Shown here in pieces: positions 36,110 through 45,401 of a stretch of 64,000 nucleotides of DNA. Made by a program: the position numbers and the translations under genes. The DNA is from Nostoc sp. KVJ3 (GTDB lineage: Bacteria; Cyanobacteriota; Cyanobacteriia; Cyanobacteriales; Nostocaceae). The stretch lies in assembly GCF_026127265.1 (NCBI RefSeq), contig NZ_WWFG01000002.1, forward strand, positions 2,790,001-2,854,000. Reading direction: 5' to 3'. Numbering within the stretch: the first letter of the stretch is position 1; each line of letters begins with the position of its first letter. A model generated the notes under the pieces. The model was given only the letters and a program-made list of their open reading frames with translations. It did no database searches and had not been told where the DNA came from.

Positions 36110-36751
36110 TTACTCCTGACGACCGCCTAGAGGATTTGCCCGGCCAGCTACACTTTCAATGGCCGTTAATGCACCCGCCGCACCTGCTAGAATATCTCGC
36201 TCATGCCCACCTAAGTAAAGCCGTCCAAAACTTCCTACAGCTTGAACCTCAAGGATATTAATTGATGCCGCTTTCTCGGCTTCGTTTGCAGCGAGTGCGG
36301 CATAAGCAGCAGGTTCCACTTCTAATACATACAGCGTTTGCCCTGCTAGTAGTAGCTGTCCCCGTCGTGTGCGATTAATAAGCTGTGTTTGATAAGCGTC
36401 GATGTTGCGGATAATCTGGCTAGAAACAACACGGGGTTTGAGACATTCCTCTTTTCGGACTCCCAATGCCGCTAAAATGGCTTGACCAGCAGCCCGCGTT
36501 TCACCTTGGGAACTAGAATGAACTTCTAATAGTCCGTACAGTCGTTCAACTACCTGGACTCCCGGACGGACAGAGGCAGCTTTCAAAGCTATATCCGTAA
36601 TCTTATTAATTTCGATACCAGGAGAGATTTCAATCCACAGTGATGTATCTCCTGGTAATGGTAAGAAGCCTTGGGCTACTGTTCCCATATATGCTGCATG
36701 TTGAGGTTGCAGACTGTCGAGAAATACGAAACTGCGTAATTCTATTCCCAA
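36110..36751 (-). CDS. ccmP: Tandem-BMC carboxysome shell protein CcmP
   Basis: A 213-aa protein of two BMC domains (about residues 1-100 and 105-205), the size and layout of CcmP of beta-carboxysomes, which forms a stacked trimer of tandem BMC domains with a gated pore. The second domain shows SFGRLYLGGHERDI, typical of BMC; GIELRSFVFLDSLQ and LWIEISPGIEIN at the start match CcmP. CcmP lies outside the main ccmKLMN cluster in many cyanobacteria, so an isolated position is expected. It probably lets larger metabolites such as RuBP cross the shell. A pentapeptide-repeat gene follows by ten bases. Confidence 0.87.
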   Translation of the reverse strand: MGIELRSFVFLDSLQPQHAAYMGTVAQGFLPLPGDTSLWIEISPGIEINKITDIALKAASVRPGVQVVERLYGLLEVHSSSQGETRAAGQAILAALGVRKEECLKPRVVSSQIIRNIDAYQTQLINRTRRGQLLLAGQTLYVLEVEPAAYAALAANEAEKAASINILEVQAVGSFGRLYLGGHERDILAGAAGALTAIESVAGRANPLGGRQE

Positions 36752-37246
36752 GATTTTGCTCTCCAGTCATAAGGGTAAAAGTTATCTATGGCAATATATG
36801 AGTGCTTAACTTGGGTCATTTTTGCCGCAAGTCAAGGATGGAAAAAGACAAAGGAGAAAAATTTTGCTGTCGATAAATCTTACACCTGAGAAGTATTCTG
36901 ATAGTAAAAACCGCCTTGATAATTGTACAAGCTTTATCACGTACAAATCACTGCTTGCAATGCCTAACTGGTCTGATTTACTGATAAATTTTGATATGGC
37001 AAAAAAGTTTTTAGCTAAACTGAAGCGGAAAAAGTTCGCTGGAATTGTGCCAATATCTTCAAAATGCTGCCAAAACCGCAGCCAATCAAACTTAATAGTA
37101 CTATGATTTACACATTGACAAAGTAGGCAAGAAGTGATTTAGCTGGAAACAAGGAAATAAGTAACCATGCAGAATTAATTACAGTCATTGCGAGCGTTCG
37201 CGCAGCGTCTCCGACAGGAGAAGCGAAGCAATCGCGGGGGCTGGGA
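36752..37246. other. Divergent spacer without a sure gene
   Basis: A 94-codon frame at 36822-37106 starts with TTG, has no ribosome site, and its product is not recognised, so I leave it out. The distal part (from 37184) is the GTCATTGCGA repeat that runs into the next gene. Confidence 0.4.
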
Positions 37247-37253
37247 TTGCTTC
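37184..37253. repeat. GTCATTGCGA inverted repeat, copy 2, truncated
   Basis: Begins GTCATTGCGAGCG and reads to GATTGCTTCATTTCGCT; the closing CGCAATGAC is missing and the sequence passes into the coding region of the next gene. Confidence 0.65.
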
Positions 37254-37603
37254 ATTTCGCTGAAGTATTTGCCGATTTGCTAACTGAACTACCAAACAAT
37301 CAAACAACTATTGAAGAGATTGCTGAAGTTTTGACAGTTCTCTCTGAAGAAGAACGTGAAAAAGTCTATCAAAGAAGCCTAGAAATATTGCAACGTTTAC
37401 AAACAGGTGAAAACCATACTGATATTGATGACTTGCATCATGATAAAGTTTTTCACGCAGCAAAACAGGTTTCTGATTTTGCTCAACTTTTCAATATCAG
37501 TAATGCTTCAACTAGCTATGAAGATTTTCAGTATAATGATCGTGAAAAAATTGAACGATGGGAAGAATTTGTTCAGATTCCAGATCCTTACTTTAAAGGA
37601 TAA
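37247..37603 (+). CDS. Hypothetical protein, 5' end replaced by a repeat
   Basis: A 118-aa acidic, helical protein, not recognised (VFADLLTELPNNQTTIEE, EEREKVYQRSLEILQRL). The only usable start is a TTG that lies inside the right arm of a GTCATTGCGA repeat; the first four to five codons are repeat-derived. There is no ribosome site. The original start has probably been lost, so the gene may be 5'-truncated and silent, or it may use the repeat as a new leader. Confidence 0.5.
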   Translation: MLHFAEVFADLLTELPNNQTTIEEIAEVLTVLSEEEREKVYQRSLEILQRLQTGENHTDIDDLHHDKVFHAAKQVSDFAQLFNISNASTSYEDFQYNDREKIERWEEFVQIPDPYFKG

Positions 37604-37747
37604 AGGTTTTTCTTGCCCCTTTTCCCCAAAACCCGACAAGTATTGAGATCCATCTCCTCAGCCTCTTTTGGTCAATTACTTGTAAAGAACCATACAGAAA
37701 GGTAAACATAACACAGAGAAAGTAGTATCATTAGGTATAGTTACAAC

Positions 37748-39238
37748 TTGAAAAAACAAGTGAAAACAGGGGTAGATAGCTATTTAACCAAGCTCGCCTC
37801 AGTCTACGAGGCATCTGAAAGCATTAAGGTTGTTCCTAGCGTAGCTAATTTCAAATTTTTAAATTGGAAAAAGTTATCTAGCGGTGCTGTGTCGCATTTT
37901 TTATCCATAGCAGTGATTACAAGTTTCGTCAGTATTACTGGGGAAGCTTTAGCACTTCAGAAAATAGGAAGTAATGGATCTGAAGTTAGCAGTAGCCAGA
38001 GGTGTTTAAAAAAGTTAGGCTACTTTAACGGCCCAGTGACAGGTAAGTTTGCCACCTTGACTCAAAATGCTGTGATCAAATTCCAGCAAGCTAATAGAAT
38101 ACCTACTACTGGGGCTGTGGGTACTAATACTCAAAGAGCTTTGCAACGAGCATGTCAAAGTACAAATTCTAATAGAAATATCAGTGGCGGATTGAGTAGG
38201 CGCAGCGCGCCCCAGACAGTGGCAAATGTTCAATATCCTACTCTTTCTCAAGGTAAAACTGGTGCAGCCGTGACAAGGTTGCAACAGCGTCTCAGACAGT
38301 TAGGCTACTTGAATACTAATCCCACTGGGAATTTTGGCCCAATGACTAGAGATGCTGTCATCAAATTCCAGCGAAATTATCGCATAGCGGCTAACGGGAT
38401 TGTGAATCAACAAACTTGGAATGCACTGCTAGGTTCCTCTCCGATTCAAGGGAGATCGACATCGAGTCTCTCGACTCAACAAGTCAGAGAACTACAAGTG
38501 CGTTTGCGGCAGTTAGGTTATTTTAATACTAATCCCACTGGGAAGATTGGCCCAGTAACTAGAGATGCTGTGATTAAATTCCAGCAAAATTATCGCTTAC
38601 CTGTGGATGGCATCGCCAATGCTCAAGTTTTGGAGGCAGTGCGTAGAGTCTCTACAGGTGGATCTATTGCTCAACAACCCAGCAGAAATTATCTGACTGT
38701 AGGCGATCGCGGAGATAATGTCACATTAGTACAAGAGCGTTTATCGCAGTTGGGTTTCTCTAATACCAATCCTGATGGTTTCTTTAGTAATTATACCAGA
38801 GATACTGTAATTGCATTCCAGCAATATTCTCGACTTAATGCTACTGGAAATGTAGATTGGACAACTTGGCAAGCATTAGGGTTGAATAGTTCCACTGGGG
38901 GCAATTCTACTGAGGCTAATAGTTATTTAGTACCTATTAGCAATAGCTATACTGAATCTGAGACTAATCGCTATGTATTACCTCCTGCCAATGGCTATGC
39001 TGTACCTGGGACTAATGGCAATACATTAGTTGCTAGTAATCCTTACAGAGTCATAATTCCAATTTCTAGTAATGATACTCTGAGTAAAGTTCAACAATAT
39101 ATACCCAATGCTGTTGCAGAGAAATCCAATTTAGGGGATTTTGTGAATGCTGGAGCATTTAGCGATCGCACTCAAGCCGAAAACCTAACGAAGAAGCTGC
39201 GATCTTATGGTCTGGATGCACGGGTAAAATACAATTAA
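37748..39238 (+). CDS. Four peptidoglycan-binding domains plus SPOR domain
   Basis: A 496-aa cell-wall protein. A hydrophobic segment (about 50-70: SHFLSIAVITSFVSITGEAL) serves as signal or anchor; four PG_binding_1 domains follow (about 72-130, 160-215, 235-290, 318-375), each with an LxxLGY(F/L) and AVIKFQ-type pattern; a Ser/Asn-rich linker and a C-terminal SPOR-like domain (about 455-496: NAGAFSDRTQAENLTKKLRSYG) close it. SPOR binds denuded glycan at septa. No ATG precedes the signal, so I accept the TTG at 37748; a low-confidence start. A role in septal or heterocyst wall remodelling is inference. Confidence 0.82.
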   Translation: MKKQVKTGVDSYLTKLASVYEASESIKVVPSVANFKFLNWKKLSSGAVSHFLSIAVITSFVSITGEALALQKIGSNGSEVSSSQRCLKKLGYFNGPVTGKFATLTQNAVIKFQQANRIPTTGAVGTNTQRALQRACQSTNSNRNISGGLSRRSAPQTVANVQYPTLSQGKTGAAVTRLQQRLRQLGYLNTNPTGNFGPMTRDAVIKFQRNYRIAANGIVNQQTWNALLGSSPIQGRSTSSLSTQQVRELQVRLRQLGYFNTNPTGKIGPVTRDAVIKFQQNYRLPVDGIANAQVLEAVRRVSTGGSIAQQPSRNYLTVGDRGDNVTLVQERLSQLGFSNTNPDGFFSNYTRDTVIAFQQYSRLNATGNVDWTTWQALGLNSSTGGNSTEANSYLVPISNSYTESETNRYVLPPANGYAVPGTNGNTLVASNPYRVIIPISSNDTLSKVQQYIPNAVAEKSNLGDFVNAGAFSDRTQAENLTKKLRSYGLDARVKYN

Positions 39239-39478
39239 AATAATTCGTATTATTTGTTTGAGTTTCCAGTTTCCTAACGAACCGCAGAGGCAATAGAGTT
39301 GCCAGTGCGCCCTTGCGGTTAAGAGAGTTGTAGCAACTGGCGCGACGCAGAGAGAATAAAGAGAGATTCTCACGGATGATTTAGGGTTTGTATATGCAAC
39401 GTGAACTACCCACACTGACTTGGAGTACCAAATTACAGTGGGGGACTTACGGCGTAATAGTTAAACCACCAGATTTTG
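39239..39478. repeat. Spacer with repeat module
   Basis: Holds a module reading GAACCGCAGAGGCAATAGAG ... GTTGCAGTA-like, related in reverse to the interior of the element at 7262-7397. No gene. Confidence 0.4.
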
Positions 39479-42400
39479 TTAAATTGACAAACTTAGCTGC
39501 GAACCTTCTTGAGTTTTATTCACCTCAATCCTGGCTTGGAAAGCTTCTTTGAGGTGGGGCATATGGGTAACGGTGAGGATGCAAGCGAAATCAGAGGAAA
39601 TCGCATTAATCGCTGCAATCAAGCGATCGCATCCTTCGGCATCTTGTGTACCAAAACCTTCATCCACAATCAACAATTGCAACGCCGCCCCCGCCCGTTG
39701 TGCTAGTAATTTCGCCAGTGCCAAACGGATGGCAAAGTTAATTCTAAAGGCTTCTCCACCAGAGTAAGTTTCATAAGATCGCGTTCCTCTAGAATCGGCG
39801 ATTAAAATATCTAGGGTGTCTATCAGCTTGGCATTTTTCTTGGTTGATTTAGCACTGCGTCCAGCTTTTTGAGTAATAAATTGGACATGAAACTGATTTC
39901 CACTCAGCCGCGAAAGCAATTGATTTGTCTCGGCTTCCAGTTGTGGTAACACATTCTCAATCATCAGTGCTTGGATACCATTTTTACCAAAAGCTTGCGC
40001 TAATTCCTGATAAACACGATATTCTTGCTTGCAAGATTGTAATTGCTGCTGCTGTTGTTCATACTGAATTTGTAGCGTTTCCAGTTGATGCGCCAACTGT
40101 TCCAAACGTCCCAACTTGGCTATCTGCTCATCGAGTTGCCGTCTGCGGATTCCTAACTGCTGCTCTAAAGCTTGAATTTGGGCAGATGGGTTAGCTGTTG
40201 CTTGTAATTGCTGGATAATACTTTCAATTTGTCCACCGAGTTTTTGCCGCTCCGTTACCCTGGCACTTCTGGATTCTTCTAACTCTTGCAATCTCGTCTG
40301 GAGTTGGGGATACTGTTGCTGGGCTGATAGTAGTTGTTGATAGCGCAAATGCCAAGATTGAGCTTTCTTTACAGCTATCCGTAGATTATTGTGCTGCTCG
40401 GAACTGTAGCCAATTTCGGTAATGTGCCGTTCAAGAGCCGCAATTTGTTTAGCACATTCAGAATCAGTCTGATCCTGCTGGATTCTAAGTTGTAATTGAG
40501 CAATTTGGGATTGTAATTCTGGTTTTCTGGCTAATAGTTGCGCTTGTCGCTTAGTAGCATCTTTAATTTGTCCTTGTTTAATTTCTGCCCATCGCCACCG
40601 CTCAACCTCACTCCGAGCGAGGGCATGGTCTTGTTCATTATAATTAGCTTGTTGCAGATATTGGTCTAGTTGCCGGAGTTCTGCTTGTTTATCGGCAGCA
40701 TAATCACCAGCTTGGAGCGATCGCTCCAAATGTTGTTTTTCCGCAGCAATTTGTTGTAACTGTTGTTGGACATCAGTCGTAGCTTCTAACTGGGCTGCTA
40801 GCTGTCCCCGTTGTTCATGCAAACCATCGTAACTCGCCAATTGTTGAGAAATTTCTCGATATTCCTGCCTAAGTACCTGAATTTCTCTGTCAGATACAGC
40901 CATTTGTTCCCGTACTACCCAAAACTGTCCTTGAGTATCTTCTAACTCAGCCTGGGTTTTTTCCACTACTCGACTCCAGTGATGTTCATCTAAAGGACGT
41001 TCGCACAGTGGACAAAGTGCTTCAGGATTTTGGAGCATTTGTAATTTCTGCTCTAATTCTCCCAGTAGTTTTTCATAATCGCGTTGATGAGCTTGCAGAC
41101 GTTCAATAAAGTGTCGTCTTTCATGTCCTTTTTCCTGCACTCGTTGCAGATAAACCCGCTTTTTTTCCAGTTCCTCGATCTGGATTGCTACATCCATTAC
41201 CGCTTGTTGCAATTGCGGTTGACGGCGGTGCTGGCGTTGCAATTGGTTCTCAGTGCTTTGCAGTTGTTCGAGTCGCGCTACTAAACCAGCATGAGTGCGA
41301 TCGAGTTGGCTTTGTAAAGTTGCTCGTTGTTGCAACAGGGGAGTCACTTGCATTTGCAGTTCATCTAACCGAGCAACATGGTGACGCGCTGCGGCTAGTT
41401 GTGATAAAGCGGCTTCCACTTCACCTGATTTAGTTAAAGTCTGCTGAATATCTCGCTCTTGTTGCTGTAAAGCTTCTAACTGCGCTTGAGCTTGTTGTAA
41501 TTGGCGTTCGATTTCGTGAATTTGTTTGGTAAGCTGTTGTTGCTTTTGTTGGCGAGTTTGCCCGGCGCGGGTGTATTCTTCAAATTTGACAGCAAAGGCT
41601 TCTTCTTGAGATTGGAGACTTTGATATTGGGCGTATCCAGCTTTAATTTCAGCTTCTTGGTGTAATATTTTTTCTAAATCTGATAGCTGAGAGCCAATAG
41701 CTGATTGTTCTTGTTGGAGGCGATCGCAATCTTGGGTAAGATTTTGGTATTGTTGCTTTACAAAATTGAGTTGTTGTTCCCAATTTGTGCGCTGGTGCTG
41801 GACAACTTGCAAACTTTGTAATTGAATATTATCAAAAGCTTGCACCTGTTGCAATTGATTGAGTTCGGCTTCTAACTCCACTCTTTGGGCTTGGGTTGTC
41901 TCGCGTTGTTGCAGCTGAATTTTCAGCGACTCTAAAGAGCGCTCTAACTCTAAAGCTCGTGCTTTGAACTGACGAGAAGATTCCTTTGCCCGTTCTTCTA
42001 AATCATCATACTGATTTAGTTTCAACAACTCCGCTAAAATTTCTTTGCGTTCCGTCGGGCGTTTGAGCATGAATTCATCGGCACGACCTTGACGTAAGTA
42101 AGCAGAATTAATAAAAGTATCATAATCGAGCTTAATGTGTTCTAAAATCAAATCTTGGGTTGCTCTTACCCCTTTGCCAGTGAGTGAGCGAAACCCAGAT
42201 GGGATTTCTATTTGAAATTCCAGAACACTAGTACCGCCCCGAATTCGAGTCCGAATCACCCGATATTTTTGCTGGTTACTTTGAAAAGTAAAATCAACTC
42301 GAACTTCTTTCGCGCCAGAATAGATCACATCATCTTCAGCAGTAGCGCGGCTTTCACCCCAAATAGCCCAAGTGATTGCTTCCAGAAGTGAAGATTTACC

Positions 42401-42505
42401 CGCACCATTGGAACCACAAATACAAGCCGTATGCAAACCGCCAAAATCTAAACTTGCATCACGGTAACTAAGAAAATTTTTGAGGATAAGTTGTACTGGG
42501 ATCAT
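39479..42505 (-). CDS. sbcC: SbcC/Rad50-type nuclease ATPase subunit
   Basis: A 1008-aa SMC-like ATPase. Walker A GSNGAGKSS (about 33-41); very long Gln-rich coiled coils on both sides of a zinc hook CPLCERPL near residue 498; ABC signature YSGGEAFRINFAIRLALAKL (about 912) and Walker B LLIVDEGFGTQD (about 946). With SbcD it makes the Mre11-Rad50-type nuclease that cuts hairpin ends and long palindromes; sbcD is not in this window. The abundance of inverted repeats here makes such an enzyme locally relevant, but no link is shown. Starts at ATG 42505. Confidence 0.92.
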   Translation of the reverse strand: MIPVQLILKNFLSYRDASLDFGGLHTACICGSNGAGKSSLLEAITWAIWGESRATAEDDVIYSGAKEVRVDFTFQSNQQKYRVIRTRIRGGTSVLEFQIEIPSGFRSLTGKGVRATQDLILEHIKLDYDTFINSAYLRQGRADEFMLKRPTERKEILAELLKLNQYDDLEERAKESSRQFKARALELERSLESLKIQLQQRETTQAQRVELEAELNQLQQVQAFDNIQLQSLQVVQHQRTNWEQQLNFVKQQYQNLTQDCDRLQQEQSAIGSQLSDLEKILHQEAEIKAGYAQYQSLQSQEEAFAVKFEEYTRAGQTRQQKQQQLTKQIHEIERQLQQAQAQLEALQQQERDIQQTLTKSGEVEAALSQLAAARHHVARLDELQMQVTPLLQQRATLQSQLDRTHAGLVARLEQLQSTENQLQRQHRRQPQLQQAVMDVAIQIEELEKKRVYLQRVQEKGHERRHFIERLQAHQRDYEKLLGELEQKLQMLQNPEALCPLCERPLDEHHWSRVVEKTQAELEDTQGQFWVVREQMAVSDREIQVLRQEYREISQQLASYDGLHEQRGQLAAQLEATTDVQQQLQQIAAEKQHLERSLQAGDYAADKQAELRQLDQYLQQANYNEQDHALARSEVERWRWAEIKQGQIKDATKRQAQLLARKPELQSQIAQLQLRIQQDQTDSECAKQIAALERHITEIGYSSEQHNNLRIAVKKAQSWHLRYQQLLSAQQQYPQLQTRLQELEESRSARVTERQKLGGQIESIIQQLQATANPSAQIQALEQQLGIRRRQLDEQIAKLGRLEQLAHQLETLQIQYEQQQQQLQSCKQEYRVYQELAQAFGKNGIQALMIENVLPQLEAETNQLLSRLSGNQFHVQFITQKAGRSAKSTKKNAKLIDTLDILIADSRGTRSYETYSGGEAFRINFAIRLALAKLLAQRAGAALQLLIVDEGFGTQDAEGCDRLIAAINAISSDFACILTVTHMPHLKEAFQARIEVNKTQEGSQLSLSI

Positions 42506-42825
42506 TCACCCTATAGCGCCACATCTACTTTTAATAATTAACAGTACAGATGCACTGTTTGTTAGTTTAGCTATCTAAATATCAGGTTTCTAGTCTTGAA
42601 GACATCAAATTTACAAAATTTAACAATAGGATGAGTGAATTTTTCTTGTTGCATGAAGAAGTTTTGCTGTCTTCGGAGAAAAATGAAACTCCTGTGGAGG
42701 CTTTTCGTTATTTCTTTGTGTTGTCTGAGAGGAAAACATTCATAGAAGAATTGTTATGAGAATTGAGGAAAATTATTTCTGTTTGACAGCATAATATACT
42801 CAGTAAAGATAGACCCTATAAACCG
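42506..42825. other. Divergent spacer, nothing recognised
   Basis: Between the sbcC start and the TPR gene. It must hold the sbcC promoter. No repeat element or RNA gene seen. Confidence 0.4.
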
Positions 42826-43326
42826 ATGGATCGCAATTCTCAAGGCTTATCCTTAATGAATTTGGGGATTGCTTACTTATCTCAGGGGCAGTACCGACAG
42901 GCGATTGAGTTATTCCAGCAGTCTTTGGAAATATCTAGGGGAATAGGCGATCGCAATTCTGAAGGCAAATCCTTAGCTAATTTGGGTAATGCTTACAACT
43001 CTTTGGGGCAGTACCAACGGGCGATTGAGTTCTTGCAGCAGTATTTAGATATAGCTAGGGAAATAGGCGATCGCAATTCTGAAGCGAGCGCCTGGTTTAA
43101 TTTAGGTTTGGCACTAGAAAAAGTCAATCGCGAATCAGACGCGCTGGGTGCTTATCGCAACGCCCGCGAACTTTGTCAGGCAATGGGACTTGATGCTAAT
43201 GTGCAAGATTGCAACAACGCAATTGAGCGTCTTTCTCAACCAAAAACGCCTGTAGTTTCTCGCCGTGGGTTTTGGGCGTGGTTGCGTCGGTTGTGGCGCT
43301 GGGTTCGTGCTTGGTTTCGGCGGTAA
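42826..43326 (+). CDS. Tetratricopeptide-repeat protein (possibly 5'-truncated)
   Basis: A 166-aa protein: two and a half kinesin-light-chain-like TPRs (NLGIAYLSQGQYRQAIELFQ, repeated with GNAYNSLGQYQRAIEF), a third diverged helix pair, then an odd Trp/Arg-rich tail (FWAWLRRLWRWVRAWFRR). Related Nostoc proteins have many more such repeats plus a signalling or NB-ARC domain. The short length and abrupt beginning in the middle of a repeat suggest a remnant of a larger gene. The 40-bp units are nearly identical on the DNA level, so recombination between them is easy. Confidence 0.7.
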   Translation: MDRNSQGLSLMNLGIAYLSQGQYRQAIELFQQSLEISRGIGDRNSEGKSLANLGNAYNSLGQYQRAIEFLQQYLDIAREIGDRNSEASAWFNLGLALEKVNRESDALGAYRNARELCQAMGLDANVQDCNNAIERLSQPKTPVVSRRGFWAWLRRLWRWVRAWFRR

Positions 43327-43346
43327 AATAACGTGTAGGAATAGTG

Positions 43347-43616
43347 ATGAACATAAATTTAAGAGCTATGTTACAAAATACCTATCAACTCCCCTTGACA
43401 TTTGAGCAAATTCTTACTTTAGTTAAACAACTTTCTGATTCCGAAAAATTGTTACTTAGTAAAGAACTAGAAAAAGAAACCTTGAATAAAAAGTTAACGC
43501 AGTTACTAGAAGTATTTCAAACTAATGAATTATCTCTAGAGGAAATTACAGAGGAAGTAGAAATCGTCCGTTCTCAGATTTATGCCAGAAAACAAAGTAG
43601 CCAAGATAATCATTGA
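43347..43616 (+). CDS. Antitoxin-like protein of a PIN pair
   Basis: An 89-aa acidic helical protein. The ATG at 43347 is preferred to a GTG at 43344 because AGGA stands six bases before it. QLPLTFEQILTLVKQLSDSEKLLLSKEL is the helix pattern of small cyanobacterial antitoxins that precede PIN-domain genes. Its end overlaps the start of the PIN frame by 35 bases, the classic type II arrangement. Its toxin partner is destroyed (see next feature), so this antitoxin has lost its target here. Confidence 0.7.
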   Translation: MNINLRAMLQNTYQLPLTFEQILTLVKQLSDSEKLLLSKELEKETLNKKLTQLLEVFQTNELSLEEITEEVEIVRSQIYARKQSSQDNH

Positions 43617-44162
43617 TACTAATCTTTGGATTAGCTTTTTGATTGGCAAGGAATTGAAAGAATTAAAAAATCTTTTGGTTGAGCAAACGATTCAATTAAT
43701 AATTTCTGAGGAAATTTTACAAGAAATTACTGTAGTTACTCAACGTCCTAAGAGGTTGTTTGAAAAGTAGTTAGGTGTGATTTTAGGCACTCGTTGATCC
43801 CCCCTAACCCCCCTTAAAAAGGGGGGAACCGGAATCACAGTCCCCCTTTTTAAGGGGGATTTAGGGGGATCTCCAAGGGTTAGGCGTATAAAAAAACTTT
43901 TCAAACAACCTCTAAGTTACAAAAATATTTCACGTTTAACAAAGTTGATGAATTAATTCAAATTCTGCAAAACATTGGTTTATTTATAAACATTACATCA
44001 GAAGTATCTCTTTGTCGAGATGCCAAAGCTAATTATCTTTTAGCACTAGCAAAAGATAGTGGTGATAATTTTTTAGTTACAGGAGATCAAGATTTATTAG
44101 TAATTAAAAGATTTTAAAATACTGAAATTGTTACCTACCAAGAACTTTTACTTAAATTATAA
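43582..44162 (+). pseudogene. PIN-domain toxin gene split by a MITE and carrying a stop codon
   Basis: The 5' part (43582-43749) encodes KIIIDTNLWISFLIGKEL, the start of a PIN domain with the first catalytic Asp; it then runs into a MITE (43752-43912) and stops at TAG 43768. After the element the frame resumes: LQKYFTFNKVDEL, then SLCRDAKANYLLALAKDSG and FLVTGDQDLLVIKRF, all typical of PIN C-terminal halves with the remaining acidic residues. Joining the two sides across one copy of the TAA duplication restores the frame exactly. A second lesion, TAA at 44115-44117, replaces a likely Lys codon before NTEIVTYQELLLKL. The gene is dead by two independent events. PIN toxins are RNases. Confidence 0.9.
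43752..43912. mobile_element. MITE family A, copy 3, inside the PIN gene
   Basis: A 161-bp element, ends GAGGTTGTTTGAAAAG and CTTTTCAAACAACCTC (16-bp perfect inverted repeats), flanked by TAA at 43749-43751 and 43913-43915. Interior is the G/C hairpin without the extra module of the longer copies. It is the smallest and best delimited copy because the interrupted gene shows exactly what was there before. Confidence 0.9.
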
Positions 44163-44488
44163 ACTTCTGAAACGAGAGTAGTGCGATAGCTGCACTAAAT
44201 TTAAATCGAGAAAGAATTGTAAATATTCGTGCTGCTGACAAAGTAGTTAACCGTCATCCTCCACCAGAAGATCCTATTGAGGATATGAGTTAATTCATCA
44301 ACATCATTGGAACATAGTGCGATCGCAAGTTTAACAATCCGATCGCTCTTGTCGATTGCCATGTAATGATATCATCACCTGAGCCAACAGCGATCGCAGC
44401 CCATATCTGGAAAAATCTGGAAGAGCGCTCTTCTAGGTTCCTATCAATGATAATTTTAAGCATTGGGAACCCCTAAAAATCAGAGTTT
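44163..44488. other. Spacer with a gene fragment
   Basis: A plus-strand open stretch ending in a stop after RAADKVVNRHPPPEDPIEDMS (about 44185-44293) has no start codon and looks like the 3' end of a lost gene. The rest has two HIP1 sites and no clear element. Confidence 0.4.
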
Positions 44489-45174
44489 ATGAACGTAGCC
44501 GACGATAAAACGATTGTTCGTGAGTACTTCAATTCCACCGGATTTGACCGGTGGAAGCGAATTTACGGCGATGGCGAAGTCAACAAAGTCCAACTAGACA
44601 TTCGCAATGGACACCAGCAAACCGTAGATACAGTTCTCGGCTGGCTGAAGGCTGATAATAATTTACCAGAGCTATCAATCTGCGATGCTGGGTGTGGTGT
44701 CGGTAGTCTCAGCATCCCCCTAGCGGTAGATGGTGCCAAAGTCTATGCCACCGATATTTCGGAAAAAATGGTGGAAGAAGGTAAGGATAGAGCAAAGCTT
44801 GCCTTGCAAAATGCTGAAAATCCTACTTTTGCCGTACAGGATTTGGAATCGTTAAGTGGGAGTTACCATACAGTTATTTGCTTGGATGTTCTCATCCACT
44901 ACCCCCAAGAAAAGCCGATGAGATGATTTCTCATCTCTGTTCTTTGGCACAGTCGCGGATAATTATCAGTTTTGCCCCTAAAACCTGTGCCCTCAGTATA
45001 CTCAAAAAAATTGGCAGTTTCTTTCCCGGCCCAAGTAAAGCAACTCGTGCATATTTGCATCGTGAAGCTGATGTGGTGAGAATATTGGAAAGTAATGGCT
45101 TTTCATTGCAACGAAAGGCGATGACAAAGACTCGCTTCTACTTTTCTCGCTTACTGGAAGCTACACGTAAGTAA
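44489..45174 (+). pseudogene. chlM: Magnesium-protoporphyrin IX methyltransferase ChlM, frameshifted
   Basis: Two overlapping frames together spell a full ChlM. Frame one (44489-44926): VREYFNSTGFDRWKRIYG, the SAM motif CDAGCGVGSLS (about 65-75), ISEKMVEEGKDRA, and VICLDVLIHYPQEK. After 44914 it goes out of frame and stops. The second frame continues ADEMISHLCSLAQSR, SFAPKTCALSILKKIG and ends TKTRFYFSRLLEATRK. Adding one G (AAG-GCC instead of AAGCC) near 44911-44914 gives about 228 aa, the normal ChlM length. ChlM methylates Mg-protoporphyrin in chlorophyll synthesis and is essential for phototrophs, so a sequencing error or a second copy elsewhere must be considered. Confidence 0.9.
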
Positions 45175-45401
45175 GATGATAATCGCAGCAAGAAAAAGAC
45201 TAAACTTTTGCTGCGATTCGACAATCTCAACGGTTAATATTCGTAGACGTTGATTTAGTACTCAGTTTTGCGATCGCGCTCATTGGGTAACATCAAGAAA
45301 GAAATATCATAAAAACTATCGTTGGGAATAGATTGATATATTGGAACCTTTGGGAAAGTCAGGTTAAAATCGCTAGCAAAGTGTAAATCTGAAGTGGAAC
45401 T

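Noticed and set aside
36822..37106. 94-aa frame after ccmP
   Set aside because: TTG start, no ribosome site, no recognisable pattern.
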